Made by a program: the position numbers and the translations under genes
The notes under the pieces: generated by a model
Told to the model about the DNA's origin: nothing
The model's input: only the letters and a program-made list of their open reading frames with translations
Database searches by the model: none
Assembly (NCBI GenBank): GCA_002840755.1
Contig: PHBZ01000022.1
Location: forward strand, 23,984 to 87,983
From: Chloroflexi bacterium HGW-Chloroflexi-10
GTDB taxonomy: Bacteria; Chloroflexota; Anaerolineae; Anaerolineales; Anaerolineaceae
DNA: 64,000 nucleotides
Reading direction: 5' to 3'
Shown: piece after piece, positions 34,101-42,635 of the stretch
How the letters are laid out: every line of letters begins with the position of its first letter
Position numbering within the stretch: position 1 is the first letter of the stretch

Positions 34101-35684
34101 TTCAAAGAGCTGATGATAACGCAATTCGCTTGAACGCAGGGTTTCTTCGGCCTTTTTTCGCTCAGTTATATCCTGAACAACCCCTCTTAATTCCGCTGGA
34201 GAACCATCTTCATTCTCAACCAACTCGCCGGCTTCGGCCCAAACCGTTCGCAAACTCTGATCTGGTAAAACAATACGATACTCTAAGGGCACCGGGGTTT
34301 TTTTCTGAATCACCGAAAGATTGGACTGCTGTACTTTTTCACGATCATCCGGATGTATGGCTGCTGCCACCACATCCTCCAACCGGCCGGTAAAGTATTC
34401 TTTTTGTATACCAAAAATGGTATACATCTCATCCGACCATTCCACGACATTATCTTGAATATGCCAGATCCAACTCCCGATATGCGCGTAAGACTGTGCT
34501 TTTTTTAAATTCATTTCAGAAGCACGGGTTCGGTCTTCAGCAAATTTTCGATCAGTCACATCAACCGCAATGCTCAGTAATACGCGCTGGTCCGCTTGAA
34601 AGGCATCCAACGGAGTGGTATAAAAATCCCATATACGCACTTCCCCGCTCTTGGTGGTTACCTTCCATTCACCATTGGAAACAGTCTTCTGAATAGCAAA
34701 GAGACCATCTATATATTCTTTCGATAAGTCACTTCGTGTGCCATAAGCCTGGCGGGTCCAATCGTCCAGTGTTGGAATATCCTCCAGTGTATACCCACTG
34801 AACGTGGTCCAACCTTTGCTGATCTGTAAAATTTGTCCGGATTCATCGTGGATCATAATCGGGATCGGTGCTTCAAGAATAGCGCGTTGAAAACGAATAT
34901 TACTATCTTGCAAAGCTTTTTCGGTCTGTAATTTTTCAGTCAGATCAGTTAAGGTACAGTGAGTCTGCCGAAATTGATGGTTTTCATCATAGCCAATCTG
35001 GCCATCAAACCCAACCGAAACAGAACTGCCATCCTTTCGGACCATATTAAAAACGACATTATGAATCTCACCCCGTGCTTTAAACAATGGAAATCGCTCG
35101 CCAAATAACTGCTGGTCGGCTGATTTGAGAAAATTTCCAAACCAATGTCCCATCACCTCTTCACGCCGATAACCCAGCATATCCAACCATGCCTGGTTTA
35201 CTTCAATGATCATGCCATCTTTATTTAGCGATTGGTACCCAACCGGTATTTTTTCATATAATTGACGATAACGAACTTCCCGACCCAGCAACTCAGAAGC
35301 GGATACATGGCGTTCCACAGCAAAAATCAACACCTGAATCAGTCGGGCAGCGCCTAAATCCTGCGCAGTCAGATAATCGGCAGCTCCTTCAACAGCCAGA
35401 GCCATAGCCAAATTTTCATCATAATTTTCCGTATAAACCACAACCGGTTTATCAGGAAAAGCATGCCTCATTTGTTTAAAATGATCAAGACTGGTATCTT
35501 CATCCTGGTCAGTATTCAGCAAAATGACATCAACAGTATTTGCCAATGAAAAGTCAAAAGCCTCACTGAGTGAATGTGCTACGGATACCAGAATCCGTAT
35601 TTTTTGCGTCGAAGTCAGGCTATCTTCAATTTTTTGGATATTGTCAGATCGTTTTTCAACGATTAACAAATGAATGCTGTTCAT
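31155..35684 (-). CDS. Multi-PAS/GAF HD-GYP protein, 1509 residues
   Basis: A large cytoplasmic signalling protein. Order: pseudo-receiver (1-125), four PAS domains (about 135-255, 265-385, 390-512, 518-640), four GAF domains (about 645-810, 815-985, 990-1150, 1155-1310) and an HD-GYP domain (about 1325-1500). The HD motif is LLHDIGK and the GYP motif HHEKWDGSGYPNGLKG, so it should hydrolyse cyclic di-GMP. The receiver lacks the phosphoacceptor Asp (VILLNTDQDED, Asn in its place), so it is not phosphorylated in the usual way. No membrane segment is seen. It stands alone on the minus strand with a 197-base gap before it. The signal is unknown; GAF and PAS repeats suggest redox, ligand or light input. 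Confidence 0.93.
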   Translation of the reverse strand: MNSIHLLIVEKRSDNIQKIEDSLTSTQKIRILVSVAHSLSEAFDFSLANTVDVILLNTDQDEDTSLDHFKQMRHAFPDKPVVVYTENYDENLAMALAVEGAADYLTAQDLGAARLIQVLIFAVERHVSASELLGREVRYRQLYEKIPVGYQSLNKDGMIIEVNQAWLDMLGYRREEVMGHWFGNFLKSADQQLFGERFPLFKARGEIHNVVFNMVRKDGSSVSVGFDGQIGYDENHQFRQTHCTLTDLTEKLQTEKALQDSNIRFQRAILEAPIPIMIHDESGQILQISKGWTTFSGYTLEDIPTLDDWTRQAYGTRSDLSKEYIDGLFAIQKTVSNGEWKVTTKSGEVRIWDFYTTPLDAFQADQRVLLSIAVDVTDRKFAEDRTRASEMNLKKAQSYAHIGSWIWHIQDNVVEWSDEMYTIFGIQKEYFTGRLEDVVAAAIHPDDREKVQQSNLSVIQKKTPVPLEYRIVLPDQSLRTVWAEAGELVENEDGSPAELRGVVQDITERKKAEETLRSSELRYHQLFEEMTDGFALHEMIYDENGNPVDYRFLEINPAFERQTGLRASELVGKTVLEALPETESYWIQLYGKVVETGVPLQYENFSKALNKYYHVKAFRPEAGKFAVLFSDVTEQKEVELAIQNKNRYLSALQETTFELISEHDLQNLLENIVHRAGELIGTQSGFLDLVDTHANLLKPRIGIGLFVGSSERAAKMGEGLVGRIWETRSPLSIDDYDSWPGRLVDFTKDKLRFIMGAPLLSGDTVLGVLGLGKDFQSRNGFSKEDLDLLVQFARLATIAIENAQLIDTVRKQADELSRLYRASDILISDTSYDLKSIASTIVDIFIKEFDQSNCSLFIPDLQNGHINRVACAGIYAEEIRDKHLDLNGKGLVPQTVRTRKLVNVPNVQIDSHYVPNWPAARSEMAIPLLVGEKLVGVIDLQSAKLDAFHEDDERLMSVFAERAAMALESTVLYEKERRRLIRLSALQELGTDLSLLHSERELFDTLVLKAAKLAHSPSATVMLYDDAYKELVLAAQTGLPEGTPLGLRIPLVAPQFQKTINDGKPFIVADIDRDAPELRQLLVHLKVKSFFAYPLMSNDRPMGILTLSSLTPRNPSNEERTTYQLLAKLVSAALENVRMIENTNRTLRRLASLRRIDMAIANSFELTVTLNILLDELIDHLHIDAADVLLNSPEDGLLKYAAGKGFRTQALLYTKLHMGESFSGRVALERRTIHVPDLRDNLADLSKSVAFHKEDFITYIGVPLIAKGQVKGVLEVFHRKPLVADQDWLDFLEILAGQAAIAVDNVELFNHLQRSNAELSLAYDSTLEGWASALDLREKETGHHARRVAEMTLYLANHMHVSSSELMYIRWGALLHDIGKIAIPDEILLKNGPLSEDEWKIMRTHPQYAYQLLSTIEFLRPALDIPYCHHEKWDGSGYPNGLKGKAIPLAARIFAVVDVWDALTSDRPYRKAWTHEKTMEYIVEQSGKHFDPDVVNAFVKNADELLPEE

Positions 35685-35881
35685 AGTTTTGCACTAGCCC
35701 CTATATCCACGCTGAAAAATTATAATGAATCAGAATACAAACAAAGGTAATTTTTACAAAATAAATTCATTAATAGACTTCAATATGTATCCCGGAATGA
35801 ATATAGATTGACTCTAATCTCACTATACACCAAATTCTCCTATATGTATGTAAGGATAGTTTGACAAATTTTCGCGGTTTC

Positions 35882-36523
35882 TTAATCTTCCAGAGATGTT
35901 AAACCATGTAAAATCGCAAACTTCACCAGAGCTGGCAAACTTTCCAGGTTCAATTTCTTCATTAAACGACTGCGGTAGGTTTCCACTGTTTTCGGCGAAA
36001 GCAGCAGGATGGCAGCGATCTCCAGGCTGGTTTTCCCTTCAACTGTCAATTGCAATACTTCCCGTTCCCGTGAGCTCAAGCTTTCTACGGGACCAGTCTG
36101 CATCCTGGAAAGATTAACCATCATTGAATCAGTTATTTTTGAACTAAGGTATGGTTTCCCCCGGCTGGCTGCTTCAACAGCTTTTAAAACTTCTTTACCG
36201 GCAGATTCTTTCAACACGTAACCAACGGCGCCAGCTTGTAAAGCACGGTAGATATATTCCACATTTGCATACATGGATAGCATCACAACCTGAACCTGCG
36301 GATTTTGAACCCGAATTTGAACTGCAGCTTCCAATCCATTCAGTTCCGGCATGGCAATATCCATTACCACCACTTGTGGGTTATATGCCGCAGTTTTGGC
36401 AACAGCTTCCCGGCCATCGGCTGCTTCGGCAATCACCTGTACACTGCCATTGTATTCCAACAAAGCCTTCAAACCATCCCGAACAACAGCATGATCATCT
36501 GCAATTAATACGCTGATTGTCAT
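35882..36523 (-). CDS. NarL/FixJ-family response regulator
   Basis: A 213-residue regulator, starting at the ATG at 36521-36523 with AAAGG 8 bases upstream. Receiver: phosphoacceptor in VVVMDIAMPELNG, MLSMYANVEY, and lysine in GYVLKES. HTH: LSSREREVLQLTVEGKTSLEIAAILLL (read in parts) and SRLMKKLNLESLPALVKFAI. It follows the multi-PAS kinase by 3 bases and should be its partner. Target genes are not known; the clostripain-family gene upstream in the same orientation is a candidate. Confidence 0.95.
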   Translation of the reverse strand: MTISVLIADDHAVVRDGLKALLEYNGSVQVIAEAADGREAVAKTAAYNPQVVVMDIAMPELNGLEAAVQIRVQNPQVQVVMLSMYANVEYIYRALQAGAVGYVLKESAGKEVLKAVEAASRGKPYLSSKITDSMMVNLSRMQTGPVESLSSREREVLQLTVEGKTSLEIAAILLLSPKTVETYRSRLMKKLNLESLPALVKFAILHGLTSLED

Positions 36524-36526
36524 CAC

Positions 36527-39490
36527 TTAAACCTTTACGTTCACCGCAATACTACAACCGTTTCCTGGTTTGGATACGATCTCAAGTTTCGCATTCAGCA
36601 GAATAGCACGTTCACTCATAATTCGCAACCCCCAACCAGACGAAGCGGAGAGGTTAAATGCCTGTGAATCAAACCCAATTCCATCATCCCGGACCAGAAG
36701 GACCAGATCATTCGTTTTGTTTTGGTGGAGGCCGATGAAAACATTTTTCGCGGCCGCATGCCGGGCGATATTGCTTAAAGCCTCCTGGGCAATCCGAAAT
36801 AAGGCGATTTCCAATTTTTCTGAGTAACGAATATTCTTCTCAAGATTCGTTTCCAGCGCAACAGGAATTGTAAAACGATCATAAAATTGCTGGGCAGCCC
36901 ATTTTAATGCGGCCAACAAACCAAAATCTTCCAAAATTGTCGAATGAAGTTCAGTCATCATCGTGCGAATTCGCTCTGCAGTTTGATCGGTCAACTGAAT
37001 TGAGTCTTCTACCCTTTTTTTATAAGCAATCAAATAATCTGGCAGTTGGTTACTTAAAATATTTAAATTAATCCCCAATGCGCTTAAATTTTGCCCTACC
37101 TGATCATGCAGTTCGCGTGCAATCCGCCGTCGCTCATTTTCTTCTGCCTCAGCCAGGCGTGCTGCCAAAGAACGCAATTCTTCACGCTGTTGGGTCACCG
37201 ACTGTAAAAGCCGGTTAATTTCTTCCTGAGCCTGTTTGCGTGCAGTAACTTCATGCAGCGTCACAAAGACCTGATATGGTTCGTTTTCTCCAGGACGAAA
37301 TTGCGGTTTTGCAAAAATATGCAGCCAGGTAAACGCTTGTTTTTGGGAATTATAAACGCCTACATCATCTTTTTGGACAAACTGACCGGTTTTTAAAGCG
37401 ATTATTGAGGGGAATTCTGAAGGCGGCAATGCTTTACCATGAACATCTACCACCTGCCAAACCTCATCATAAGAAGTGCTTCCCAAAAATTCTTCGCGTG
37501 CCAGCCCAAATATTTCCAGAGCAGCCGCATTTACATCAATTATTGTACCGTCTGCGTTTTGATAAAACACCCCCTCTGCCATATTCTCAAACATTGTGCG
37601 GTATTTTTCTTCACTTTCCCGTAGTGCTGCTTCAATTCCTTTGCGTTCGGTGATATCCATATTAATGCCAATAAAACCGGAAATGTCACCATTTGGAGCA
37701 AATAACCTGGTAGCGTACCCCAACACCCAGGTTATTTGCCCATCCGGTTTTTGAAAACGGTATTCCTGTTTCCACTGATCACTGGATCGGCTCAATTGAG
37801 ACCATTCTTCACCGACCCGTTGTCGGTCTTGCGAGTACAGGCTATTGACCCAACCATTTCCTAAAGCTTCATTCAGTGTAATACCAGCCATGCGCAGCCA
37901 TTGTTCGTTTACAAACAAACACGCGCCAGTCTCGTCGGTAAGATAAATCCCCGCCGGCGCCAATGCTGCTAATGAGCGGAAGCGTTCTTCACTTTGCCGC
38001 AAGCGTTCTTCGGTAGCTGTTCTTTCAGTGATATCCTGGCCCAAAATAGTCAGGCGCACTACCCGACCCTCCTGATCCAATACCGGAAAAATTGCATTGT
38101 TTATCAAGCGGCCATTGCGTTCATCTATAAACCAAACCGGTTTTGCGGTTTCCAGAACCTGAGCAGCATACTGACGGCGCACATCCCCTACTTGATTGTT
38201 CACCAATTCATAAACATTTGTACCTACCAGACCCTCCTTACGTTTTCCAAATCGTGCTGCCACCGTTTCATTGCAGGCTACAATTCTGCCATCCGGTTCA
38301 ATTAATAACATCGAATCCTCAATCGCATCGATTAATGCCTGCAAACTTTGCCATGTTTCCCATAATATGTACTCCGCTTTTTTTCGCTGGGTAATATCCC
38401 GAAATGCACCCAGGACATATTCCTTACCGGAAAACCAAAAAGCTTTACCTCGTATTTCAACCATTTTCTGAGAACCATCCCCGCAAAGTATTTCAATCTC
38501 TGCCGCAGGAACTTCTTCCTGGGGATGGGCCGGTCGATAAGCAAATGACTGTGCCGCCTTCTCAGATTGAAAATCGGGATGCAATTTGGATTGATGTATC
38601 CCGATTATCTGGTTTAATGGCTTCTCAAAAAGTTTTCCTGCAACTTCATTGGCATCAATAATTAAACCTGATTCTGCCTCCGCAACGATAATCGCATCCG
38701 GAGACAAATTATATAATGTCTGAAATTTTTTCTCACTTTCGATGAGTTCTTCCTGTGCTTTTTTTCGGTGAGAAATGTCTGTACAAACGAATAGAAGTTC
38801 CCCATGCAGTAAACTTACCCGTTTTACTGAAGTCTGAAAGATATGTTCCAAACCCTGTTTATCCAATAGGTTTGTTTCCAATTCATAGTAGTCTTCTACG
38901 TTTTGTAAACCTTCTGTTTGAATAATTTTTTTGCCAAATAATTTCTCAATATTCTTAAACGCCAGGATTTCCTCTGCCGTGTAACCCAACACATGCCTCA
39001 CATTGGCACAAACATAACGAAAATTACCTACCTCATCCGTCAAAAACACCGGATTTGTTATGTTTTCTAAAATCATTTGGTATAAATTTTCGGTTTGCAG
39101 CAATTGCAGCCGGTGAAGCTTGATTTCCAATTCACGTTGAACCGCCTTATTCAACCGCAGCCATTGCCCATGAACAATACAGTCCCTGGCGCCAGCGCGC
39201 ATCAGATCCACTACAGTTTCTTCATCCAGTACTTCCGTAACAAACAAACATGGAATATCCTTTGCATGCTGATGCACTAAATCAAGTAACTTAAAACCAT
39301 CTAAACCCGGCACATCATGAGCAGCGAGGATCAAATCCCAATCCGGCTCATTAAATGCATTAAGCAACCCCTCAATAGAATCTATCCGCTGGGAAGTTAC
39401 CTCAAAACCGCCCCGTTTTAATGTGTTTATACTTTCAGCAATAGCATCATCAGAATCCTCTACGAACAATATGCGGATTGAATTACCCAT
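36527..39490 (-). CDS. Pseudo-receiver/PAS5/HisKA_3 sensor kinase
   Basis: A 987-residue cytoplasmic kinase, starting at the ATG at 39488-39490 with GAGG upstream. Order: receiver-like domain (1-120), five PAS domains (about 130-255, 262-385, 390-510, 515-640, 645-770), a coiled linker, HisKA_3 with histidine in ERRRIARELHDQVGQNLSALG, and HATPase with AQEALSNIARHAAA, DDGIGFD and SGWGLRIMSERA. The receiver has LILAAHDVPGLDG, with Ala where the phosphoacceptor should be. It has no membrane segment, so it senses cytoplasmic signals. Its regulator lies directly downstream. Confidence 0.93.
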   Translation of the reverse strand: MGNSIRILFVEDSDDAIAESINTLKRGGFEVTSQRIDSIEGLLNAFNEPDWDLILAAHDVPGLDGFKLLDLVHQHAKDIPCLFVTEVLDEETVVDLMRAGARDCIVHGQWLRLNKAVQRELEIKLHRLQLLQTENLYQMILENITNPVFLTDEVGNFRYVCANVRHVLGYTAEEILAFKNIEKLFGKKIIQTEGLQNVEDYYELETNLLDKQGLEHIFQTSVKRVSLLHGELLFVCTDISHRKKAQEELIESEKKFQTLYNLSPDAIIVAEAESGLIIDANEVAGKLFEKPLNQIIGIHQSKLHPDFQSEKAAQSFAYRPAHPQEEVPAAEIEILCGDGSQKMVEIRGKAFWFSGKEYVLGAFRDITQRKKAEYILWETWQSLQALIDAIEDSMLLIEPDGRIVACNETVAARFGKRKEGLVGTNVYELVNNQVGDVRRQYAAQVLETAKPVWFIDERNGRLINNAIFPVLDQEGRVVRLTILGQDITERTATEERLRQSEERFRSLAALAPAGIYLTDETGACLFVNEQWLRMAGITLNEALGNGWVNSLYSQDRQRVGEEWSQLSRSSDQWKQEYRFQKPDGQITWVLGYATRLFAPNGDISGFIGINMDITERKGIEAALRESEEKYRTMFENMAEGVFYQNADGTIIDVNAAALEIFGLAREEFLGSTSYDEVWQVVDVHGKALPPSEFPSIIALKTGQFVQKDDVGVYNSQKQAFTWLHIFAKPQFRPGENEPYQVFVTLHEVTARKQAQEEINRLLQSVTQQREELRSLAARLAEAEENERRRIARELHDQVGQNLSALGINLNILSNQLPDYLIAYKKRVEDSIQLTDQTAERIRTMMTELHSTILEDFGLLAALKWAAQQFYDRFTIPVALETNLEKNIRYSEKLEIALFRIAQEALSNIARHAAAKNVFIGLHQNKTNDLVLLVRDDGIGFDSQAFNLSASSGWGLRIMSERAILLNAKLEIVSKPGNGCSIAVNVKV

Positions 39491-39552
39491 AAAAACCTCA
39501 CTCTTGGTCTGATCTAAGCGGTAAATCAATTATATAGTGATGCTTGTATTAA

Positions 39553-39588
39553 AAGAAAGACACACCGGTGAACTGGTGTGTCTTTCTT
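39553..39588 (-). terminator. Rho-independent terminator after the clostripain-family gene
   Basis: AAGAAAGACACACC pairs with GGTGTGTCTTTCTT, an 8-base loop. It lies 4 bases after the stop and just before the sensor kinase start. Confidence 0.88.
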
Positions 39589-39591
39589 GTT

Positions 39592-42003
39592 TTATTGTAC
39601 AGTCAACTGGGTATATGCCTCATTCAGGTTGCCATCCAGATCACTGACCAGGAAGCCAACCACATATCCCCCCGCGGGAGCATACACCTGCTCCCAACTG
39701 AAAGCGGAATCAGTGAAAGTCAGGGTATCGCCATCCTCATAAACGATTTGGGTAACATTACCGGAAGAATCCAGATCCATCCATTTTTGAGAAAGTGTGA
39801 AGGTATCTCCAACAGCCGGGGTGATTTCTGCCGGCGCTCCGGCAGTCTCCGCACCGGTAAACCCGAATATCTGGAATAGTTTTCCATCTTTGAAATACAG
39901 GAGCGCGCTGCGCTCCTCGCCGCTCTCGGCAAACGTATATGTCCCTTTGACCGCATACAATGCATCTTCTGCGCTGGCGCCATAAGCGACCGGATTAAAC
40001 AAAGCCAATAAAGACTGGTTACCATCCGTAATCGAAAACAAAATTGGTTCCCACTCAAAATTCATCCGGAATGAATCACTTTGCGGCCATACCGGGTAGT
40101 ACACATTGTTTAGTGCCTGGGTATCCGGGCTTTCCAGATAATCTGTGTCGGCTACATAAATACTGTTGGATTGTTGATCATATAAACCGGTAAACAGGTA
40201 AACGTAACCAATATTTTCGCCGCTGATCTCGGCACTTAAGCTTATCGATTCGCCTGTTGAAACCGATTGGGCTGAAGCATCGATCTCCGAAATGGATATG
40301 TTTCCGGTCCCAGGGGCGCGGGTGATGCCGCCTTCAACAGGCACAACCGGTTCCGCCGCATCCGCAGCAAATGAACGATCACTGTAATGGTAAACCAGAA
40401 AGTCGTCCCATAAAGAGGTCTGGGTAAAACGGCCGGCTAGCATGGTATACGATTGCATACCGGTATAAGGCGAACGATACAGGGTGGAATTGGGAAAATA
40501 GATTGCCAACCCTGTAGAACCAGGTTTGGAAGAGCCGTGTTTTTCGGCGACGATGGCAGCATTCAACGCATTCATGACACTCTCGGCAGCCTGCACTAAA
40601 GTCGAGCTACCGGTTTGTTTCGCTGCCAACTGTACAAAATGCCCCAAATCGATGTAAGAAGGAGGTACCTCACGGCCAAATATACTGGTATAAGATTGAG
40701 CATAGTTACGTGCACTGGCAATAGCCCGCTGATCCTCGGATTGCATCGCGTATGCAAATGCATTCAAACGGGTCATTAAATCAGGCAGAGCATTCAGATC
40801 AACTGCCGTCAGGGTAATATTGCGCTCCAGTTGACGCGCTAATTGGTCTGCGCTCACACTGCTGCTGCCAAAGAAACCGCCTATGCCGGAACCCTGGCGC
40901 AAAAATTCCGAGCGGGCCCGCTCATCTACTATGCGCTCATCTTCGGTTACGTAACTATCTACAATTCTGGCTGACAATTGAGCACCATCCATTTCCGGAT
41001 GGTCAACCAGATCACCTAAAAAGGAAGCATAAGCCCAACCCAACCCGGGTTCCGTTTCTTCAGAAGCCACGGCAAAATGAGCATACGGCTGCAGCGCTGC
41101 GTAAATTTCCAATTGGCTCATTAAACAGGCATCCAACCCAATCAGATCAAACTTCTCTACACCGGTATTAGCCTGAATTGCGGCGAAAGCTGCGTCCATT
41201 TCGGAAAGATAAATCATATCTTCTTTCAAAGCCGAAATTAATGGTGCCCGTCCCGGGTCTGTACCACCCGGCTCCGGATCACTCCAGCCGCCCGGCCAGC
41301 CCATCCCATGATCTGAAAGTATGACCGCATATCGATCCGCAGGGTAGGTTTGTACCGCCCAGGTAACGAAATCTACCAGGGTATTACCATCCGCCATATT
41401 GGTCTCACCCAAATCAGCGAGCAGTTCAGAATGAATGCTGTTTAAATCATCATCCTGGGTCACCAGATAGCGGCGAGTGCTACGCCAATCATCATTTCCC
41501 TGAAAGCCGCCTCGAAAACGATCCATTTGACTGACAATCGTCACCTGATCAGTGGAACCGATCCGTTCAGCTTCATTAAAATCAAGATGGATATCCTGTT
41601 CCAGAATCTGGTCATCAGCATCCTGATACATCATTACCAACCAGGTCTGGCCGGCATCTCCACTGACTGGCTGACGGGTTGGCCGTGGGGTACTGGTTGG
41701 ATAATTCTGTGTAGGGTCAGCGTTTGCGTAAGGCTCTTGTGAATCTCCCGGGTTTCCACCCAGATCCAGGCCACCCCCACCCGAAAAGATTACGTATAGA
41801 ATTACTGCAGCAATAACCAGAAAACCACCGCAGCCGCCCAGTTTGCCCTTGGATGGCATAGAGAAACCACCTCCCCCGGTACCACTGGAACTACCGTCGC
41901 TCGAACCGGAACCGTACCCACGCCGGACCGGCGCGCTTGCCTGACTGGTAGGCTTTTCGCCTTTTCGCCGGCGCTGCACATTAATTTCTGGTGAATTTGA
42001 CAT
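39592..42003 (-). CDS. Membrane-anchored clostripain-family (C11) cysteine peptidase
   Basis: An 803-residue protein. Residues 1-58 are a polar, Gly/Ser-rich cytoplasmic tail, 60-75 is a membrane segment (FLVIAAVILYVIF), and 120-540 is the C11 peptidase domain facing outward. The catalytic pair is His232 in SDHGMGW and Cys293 in GLDACLMSQLE, with EETEPGLGW nearby. Clostripain relatives cut after Arg or Lys and are often calcium dependent. The C-terminal 250 residues form a beta-rich domain (ISISEIDASAQSVSTGESISL). It is divergent from the MarR/ABC operon and may act on envelope proteins. A long Asp/Thr/Pro linker follows the membrane segment. Confidence 0.9.
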   Translation of the reverse strand: MSNSPEINVQRRRKGEKPTSQASAPVRRGYGSGSSDGSSSGTGGGGFSMPSKGKLGGCGGFLVIAAVILYVIFSGGGGLDLGGNPGDSQEPYANADPTQNYPTSTPRPTRQPVSGDAGQTWLVMMYQDADDQILEQDIHLDFNEAERIGSTDQVTIVSQMDRFRGGFQGNDDWRSTRRYLVTQDDDLNSIHSELLADLGETNMADGNTLVDFVTWAVQTYPADRYAVILSDHGMGWPGGWSDPEPGGTDPGRAPLISALKEDMIYLSEMDAAFAAIQANTGVEKFDLIGLDACLMSQLEIYAALQPYAHFAVASEETEPGLGWAYASFLGDLVDHPEMDGAQLSARIVDSYVTEDERIVDERARSEFLRQGSGIGGFFGSSSVSADQLARQLERNITLTAVDLNALPDLMTRLNAFAYAMQSEDQRAIASARNYAQSYTSIFGREVPPSYIDLGHFVQLAAKQTGSSTLVQAAESVMNALNAAIVAEKHGSSKPGSTGLAIYFPNSTLYRSPYTGMQSYTMLAGRFTQTSLWDDFLVYHYSDRSFAADAAEPVVPVEGGITRAPGTGNISISEIDASAQSVSTGESISLSAEISGENIGYVYLFTGLYDQQSNSIYVADTDYLESPDTQALNNVYYPVWPQSDSFRMNFEWEPILFSITDGNQSLLALFNPVAYGASAEDALYAVKGTYTFAESGEERSALLYFKDGKLFQIFGFTGAETAGAPAEITPAVGDTFTLSQKWMDLDSSGNVTQIVYEDGDTLTFTDSAFSWEQVYAPAGGYVVGFLVSDLDGNLNEAYTQLTVQ

Positions 42004-42083
42004 CCTATCCTGCCTTCTTGAAAATGGTCCACTTTCATTCTATGTGATTTGCAGGAGAAAATAAAGTGGCAACATATAATCTC

Positions 42084-42112
42084 TTGACAATTACTAAAGT
42101 TGTGTTTATATT
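42084..42112 (+). promoter_or_regulatory. Promoter of the marR-ABC exporter operon
   Basis: TTGACA (42084-42089), a 17-base spacer and TATATT (42107-42112). AAAGTT and AACTTA lie as inverted half-sites around the -10 and may be the MarR operator. Confidence 0.75.
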
Positions 42113-42148
42113 TAGGCGAACTTAACTAATTTGAAGGGTAAACAACTT

Positions 42149-42604
42149 ATGTCAGACCGGTTTATGACGGCTATGCAAGCCTGGATTGAGGTATTTATGC
42201 GGCGTTCCATGCATAACTTCATCCATTATGCCAAACGAAAAGGATACTCCATGTCCCAGATTAACACCTTATTTCACATTCACCGGCATGGAACCTGCGG
42301 AGTTACTGATGTGGCTGAACATTTGGGTATATCCAACGCAGCAGCCAGTCAGTTATTGGAGCGCCTTGTGCAGCAAAAAATGGTTTTACGCACAGAAGAT
42401 CCCGTAGACCGGCGCAATAAACGCATCATCTTAACTGAAGAAGGTAAACATACAGTTGCCGAAAGCATCCATGCCCGCCAGGCATGGATCATTGACCTGC
42501 AAGAAAAATTAGATCAAACCGAAAAAGATCAAGTTATTGCCGCACTGGACATTTTAACCACAAAGATAAGTCTGCTCGAAACGTTACCCGAGCACGATTG
42601 CTGA
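42149..42604 (+). CDS. MarR-family regulator of the ABC exporter
   Basis: A 151-residue regulator starting at the ATG at 42149. The winged helix has CGVTDVAEHLGISNAAASQLLERLVQQKMVLR (read in parts), and the wing DPVDRRNKR. It is 31 bases before the exporter half genes and should repress them from the promoter at 42084-42112, with drug or stress relief. A second, unrelated MarR gene occurs at 11913-12350. The binding motif seen there is not clearly repeated here. Confidence 0.9.
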   Translation: MSDRFMTAMQAWIEVFMRRSMHNFIHYAKRKGYSMSQINTLFHIHRHGTCGVTDVAEHLGISNAAASQLLERLVQQKMVLRTEDPVDRRNKRIILTEEGKHTVAESIHARQAWIIDLQEKLDQTEKDQVIAALDILTTKISLLETLPEHDC

Positions 42605-42635
42605 ATTCGTCACTTTCTCAAGGAGCTAGTTACTA

